Part shown: positions 49,664-52,404 of the stretch, piece after piece
Numbering within the stretch: the stretch's first letter is position 1
How the letters are laid out: each line of letters begins with the position of its first letter
Source of the DNA: an uncultured Aliivibrio sp.
GTDB taxonomy: Bacteria; Pseudomonadota; Gammaproteobacteria; Enterobacterales; Vibrionaceae
Reading direction: 5' to 3'
NCBI RefSeq assembly: GCF_946479765.1
Contig: NZ_CAMLHO010000028.1
Span: 1 to 52,404, forward strand
DNA length: 52,404 nt
The notes under the pieces: generated by a model
What the model was told of the DNA's origin: nothing
What the model saw: the letters and a program-made list of their open reading frames with translations, nothing else
Database searches by the model: none
Translations under genes and position numbers: made by a program

Positions 49664-49750
49664 TCACTTGATGTAAAGTAGGCCAATAAGACCGATTACA
49701 GCAATCCAAGCTAACTTTTCAGTGTTCACAGAAAGTAATTTTGCGATCAT
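49664..49750 (-). CDS. Small membrane protein, 28 aa
   Basis: MIAKLLSVNTEKLAWIAVIG followed by LIGLLYIK: one transmembrane helix with a lysine end. GGAG lies at a good distance upstream, and a perfect hairpin GGTTTCAC/GTGAAACC (49640-49658) follows. The arrangement is that of a type I toxin-like peptide, but no antisense RNA could be shown. Confidence 0.5.
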   Translation of the reverse strand: MIAKLLSVNTEKLAWIAVIGLIGLLYIK

Positions 49751-49983
49751 AATTTTATTCTCCAGCCATCTATACCTATTGGGTAGTTCAATTTGATAAC
49801 TTACCATTCAAACGGGATTAAATCCAGAAAATTCCTTGCAATTCAATCACTTGAGTAGCCATACTGATACAGTAGCGTACAAAGCAAAGTCTTTCTATAT
49901 AATTGATTACGGGAAAGCAAAAAAAATATCCCACGTTAAATCAGTTCAGAACGCGCGTGATCGTGTAACGTCCAGACACGAAA

Positions 49984-50007
49984 AAGGCCGCCAATTTAGG
50001 CGACCTT
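49984..50007 (-). terminator. Terminator of the 127-aa gene
   Basis: On the minus strand GGTCGCC and GGCGGCC pair, followed by TTTTT. The flanking bases resemble those around the terminator at 49232-49253 (CCTTTGC-GTTCTTACT), so the two gene ends share ancestry. Confidence 0.8.
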
Positions 50008-50027
50008 TGCGGTTCTTACTACAGGTG

Positions 50028-50411
50028 TTATGGTAAATAGTTATTGGCTTCTTGTTTAGTCACTTCAAGTAAAAGTTCTTTAGCTAATTTATAGGACTCA
50101 CCACTTCTAGGCAGAGGTAATAAATTTTGAGCTTTACGATATTTATTTTCCATAGCTTGTAATAAGCCAACCTCAACGAGAGCCTTACGATAAACTTCTA
50201 CATTTACCTTGATAATACGCTCCCCTTTAACCAGCGCATCATCTCTATACACGCTTGTTGGGTATGCAGAAACAAATAATATATTATTTGTTTTAATGCC
50301 TACAGTTAGGTAATAACCATAAACCTTATATCTTGTATTTAGCTTAAGAGGGCAATGTTCTTTAAATTCAGTTATATCATCATTTGTGATTGTTGCTTTT
50401 CTCTTTTTCAT
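50028..50411 (-). CDS. Hypothetical protein, 127 aa
   Basis: Basic N-terminus, then a beta-like part (TRYKVYGYYLTVGIKTNNILFVSAYP) and a helical C-terminus. No family recognised and no signal peptide. It follows the Sel1 gene by 12 bp on the same strand, so the two are likely one operon. It lies in the module bounded by recombination-site repeats. Confidence 0.6.
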   Translation of the reverse strand: MKKRKATITNDDITEFKEHCPLKLNTRYKVYGYYLTVGIKTNNILFVSAYPTSVYRDDALVKGERIIKVNVEVYRKALVEVGLLQAMENKYRKAQNLLPLPRSGESYKLAKELLLEVTKQEANNYLP

Positions 50412-50423
50412 AATCGATGCCTT

Positions 50424-50924
50424 CTATTTCTTTAATCTTGCATATGCATCGCAACCAGGTTGGTATTTCATATCACAAGCTTCACCATATGACATCAAGG
50501 CTTTTGGGGTATCTTGTTTTATAGACTTACCTCCAAATTCATAAGATAAACCTATCATATACACAGCGGAAGGAAGTCCCTGTATAGCAGCATCTAAATA
50601 CAACTCCTCAGCTCTAACTTCATTTTTTTTAACACCTTTACCTGTACTGTAAAGAACTGCTAATTGATATTGAGCATTTGGATTCCCTTGTTTAACAGAT
50701 TTTTCAAACCAATCAGCAGCTTTAAAATAATCTTGCTTTACTTCAGGGGTTAATTTTTCTCCAAAATAATAAAACATACCTAAAGAGTATTGTGCGGCAG
50801 CATTCCCGTTTTTTGCTGAAACTTCAATTATTTGAAAAGCATTAGAAAATCCTGCTGAGGCCAAAGAAGAAAACATAAAAAGTAAAGAAGCCAATAAAAA
50901 AGAGTACAACTTAAAAAGTTTCAT
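50424..50924 (-). CDS. Secreted Sel1-repeat protein
   Basis: From ATG 50924 the protein is 166 aa, with signal peptide MKLFKLYSFLLASLLFMFSS; a start at 50939 is possible. Three to four Sel1 repeats follow (AAQYSLGMFYYFG, AQYQLAVLYSTGKGV, AVYMIGLSYEFGG), the usual 36-residue helical pairs that bind other proteins. The last repeat has two cysteines (CDMKYQPGCDAYARL). Likely periplasmic. Such proteins also occur as immunity or adaptor partners, and the neighbour gene may be its client. Confidence 0.8.
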   Translation of the reverse strand: MKLFKLYSFLLASLLFMFSSLASAGFSNAFQIIEVSAKNGNAAAQYSLGMFYYFGEKLTPEVKQDYFKAADWFEKSVKQGNPNAQYQLAVLYSTGKGVKKNEVRAEELYLDAAIQGLPSAVYMIGLSYEFGGKSIKQDTPKALMSYGEACDMKYQPGCDAYARLKK

Positions 50925-50939
50925 AAATACAATCCACAT

Positions 50940-51319
50940 TGTAAAACCCGAACAAAATAAAATATTGTTCGGGTTGTAAATTTATCTATGTTATCACAAG
51001 ATTATGCGAAAAGAGGGCTACAAAAGTTGTACGCGATATGCCCCTTATGTAAAATAGCCAAGTTAGCCTATAAAAACCATGCTTTCCCAGCCTAAAATGC
51101 TCACAATGCCACTTTTTAGATGTAAACCACATTGATATACCCCAAATCATAGTTGAAAGTTTATGACACTTTCAGAGCGATTTACAGGGTAATAATATTG
51201 TAAGCAATTCCAAACAAAAATTACGTCATAGCCTCCATTTTAACCACTCTCAGACACTAAATTATTTTCCATTCGATTAGTGGTATACTTAACTTAATCA
51301 GTAGAGTGGATCACTTTTC
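50940..51319. other. Intergenic region between Sel1 and rpn genes
   Basis: 380 bp between divergent genes. A perfect 11-base hairpin AACCCGAACAA/TTGTTCGGGTT (50945-50975) sits directly before the Sel1 start, as a 5' leader structure or terminator. The rest is AT-rich promoter-like sequence with no visible gene. Confidence 0.5.
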
Positions 51320-52258
51320 ATGAGTAAGAAAAACACAACAACACCCCATGATGGGTTGTTTAAAGCCTTTTTAACAACGCCTGATACCGCTAAAGATATG
51401 TTGGAAATACACTTACCAACGCATCTTAAAACGTTATGCGACTTATCAACATTGAAACTAGAATCAGGTTCGTTTTTAGAAGACGACTTACGTCCGTATT
51501 ATTCAGACGTGCTCTACTCAATGAAGACAGAATGTGGTGACGGCTATATTTATGCTCTTATTGAGCACCAAAGTAGCCCTGACGAGCACATGGCCTTTCG
51601 GATGTTCAGATATGCTATTGCAGCCATGCAAAAGCATCTTGACGCTGGAAACAAAGATCTGCCATTAGTTGTTCCTCTGCTGTTTTACCACGGTAAAACA
51701 TCACCATATCCATACAGCATGAATTGGTTAGATTGTTTTACTAAACCAGAAATGGCGAAAGCTCTCTATAACAATGATTTTCCATTAGTGGATGTCACTG
51801 TTATGGATGACAGTGAGATAATGCAGCACAAGCGCATTGCACTATTAGAGCTAGTCCAGAAACACATTTACCAAAAAGACATCAATGATATTCTTGAATC
51901 GTTAGCCATCTTATTATTAAATGACTACCACACAGACAGCCAAGTCCGAACCCTGATTGAATACTTAGTAACGGTAGGGGAAACTCAGAACGTGAATACG
52001 TTATTGGAAGAGTTGGCGCAGCAAGTACCAAAACACGAGGGCACACTAATGACAATAGCAGAGCAACTAATTTTGCAAGGCGAGCAAAAAGGTCTTCAAC
52101 AGGGACTTCAACAAGGCCGTCAAGAAGGCGAACAAAAAGGCCGTCAAGATACATTGAAAGAAATGGCTCGTAACTTACTTCTCTCAGGCGTTGATAAAGA
52201 TGCAATCATGAAAGCGACTGGATTTAGCTCTCGTGAATTAGAACTTATTTCTCATTAG
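51320..52258 (+). CDS. rpn: Rpn-family (YhgA-like) PD-(D/E)XK nuclease
   Basis: A 312-aa protein beginning with HDGLFKAFLTTPDTAKDMLE, the Rpn opening. It has LRPYYSDVLYSMK and YIYALIEHQSSPDEHMAFRMFRY, where Asp and Glu plus the following Gln form the nuclease core. The C-terminus holds a Gln/Gly repeat (GLQQGLQQGRQEGEQKG), typical of this family. Often labelled transposase, it is a DNA endonuclease that promotes recombination and has recently been linked to phage defence. No inverted terminal repeats were seen around it. Confidence 0.9.
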   Translation: MSKKNTTTPHDGLFKAFLTTPDTAKDMLEIHLPTHLKTLCDLSTLKLESGSFLEDDLRPYYSDVLYSMKTECGDGYIYALIEHQSSPDEHMAFRMFRYAIAAMQKHLDAGNKDLPLVVPLLFYHGKTSPYPYSMNWLDCFTKPEMAKALYNNDFPLVDVTVMDDSEIMQHKRIALLELVQKHIYQKDINDILESLAILLLNDYHTDSQVRTLIEYLVTVGETQNVNTLLEELAQQVPKHEGTLMTIAEQLILQGEQKGLQQGLQQGRQEGEQKGRQDTLKEMARNLLLSGVDKDAIMKATGFSSRELELISH

Positions 52259-52350
52259 TACATTCCGTCATAATGTAATGCACATTTTGTGGATATGTAA
52301 GATTAAAGGGCGAACGGTGTTCGCTCTTTTTTTGTAATTTAAAAAGTAGG

Positions 52351-52404
52351 TGACATTAGGGTTTGCCTTAATGTCACATGACAATGAAGTTATGACTCAT
52401 TTTA
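52351..52404. repeat. 54-bp recombination-site-like repeat, right copy
   Basis: Second copy of the repeat at 49141-49194, with TT in place of AC at the centre. It stops exactly at the window end. If the molecule is circular, it lies 97 bp before the palindrome at 44, so the two could be subsites of one res region belonging to the resolvase at 161. Confidence 0.7.

Noticed and set aside
49836-50036. 66-aa plus-strand ORF
   Set aside because: No ribosome site, overlaps a clear minus-strand terminator and the end of the 127-aa gene; the composition looks random.
51320-52258. Rpn gene as an insertion sequence
   Set aside because: The family is often called transposase, but no terminal inverted repeats or target duplication were seen. 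The 54-bp repeats outside are recombination-site-like, not IS ends.
1-52404. CRISPR arrays, tRNA and rRNA genes
   Set aside because: No regularly spaced repeats of CRISPR length, no cloverleaf-like segments and no rRNA sequence were seen. The boxA at 7578 is isolated.

Overview
The window reads as a conjugative plasmid of a Vibrionaceae-type gammaproteobacterium (Aliivibrio/Vibrio is my best guess). Base composition is moderately AT-rich. The gene set is a RepA with a coupled leader peptide, a short ParA, an R64-like type IVb pilus, a VirB/VirD4 type IV secretion system, a MOBP-type relaxase, StbABC, ArdC and hok/sok. From memory this resembles the Vibrio fischeri pES100 family. No rRNA, tRNA or CRISPR array was seen. 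The window may be a whole circular replicon opened inside a resolvase site region, because a recombination-site-like repeat ends exactly at the last base and another lies at 44-69. This is not proven.

Layout. 1-7.2 kb is maintenance: serine resolvase with palindromic sites, a membrane-anchored winged-helix protein whose gene carries phased 10-bp repeats, a ParA/RHH partition pair with GTATATAC repeats, an SOS-boxed dinI-like gene, a probable oriV with DnaA boxes, repA with leader peptide and attenuator-like terminator, and an S24 (self-cleaving) repressor. 7.4-8.8 kb holds small ORFs, an rRNA-type boxA and a 251-bp structured segment bounded by perfect 19-bp inverted repeats. 8.8-18.6 kb is the pilus operon (pilL, TcpQ-like, pilN, O, P, Q, R, S, a minor pilin, pilV), ending in two tandem paralogous secreted proteins. 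A GlyGly-CTERM trypsin-like protease follows. 20.1-30.4 kb is virB2-B3-B4-B7-B8-B9-B10-B11 and virD4. 30.4-39.2 kb carries ssb, topB, an OmpA-like lipoprotein, trbM, mobC and the relaxase, which has a nested 80-codon ORF. 39.2-41.3 kb is StbA-site-like 11-bp phased repeats plus stbABC. virB5 and virB6 sit apart at 41.5-43.3 kb.

43.5-49 kb looks like a conjugative leading region, with nearly all genes on the minus strand. It contains two ~490-bp direct repeats that fold into long hairpins and lie directly upstream of an LPD25-like gene and ardC, then hok/sok and an unknown AT-rich gene. The last 3.2 kb (small membrane proteins, an unknown gene, a Sel1 protein, an Rpn-family nuclease) lies between two copies of a 54-bp recombination-site-like repeat.

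The most unusual signals are a 73-78-bp stem-loop present three times with a conserved core but completely different, always self-complementary arms (41.3, 41.4, 44.0 kb), the duplicated structured leaders of ardC and its neighbour, the phased repeat arrays, and the nested ORF in the relaxase. All calls come from reading the sequence. No database search, folding program or alignment was run.
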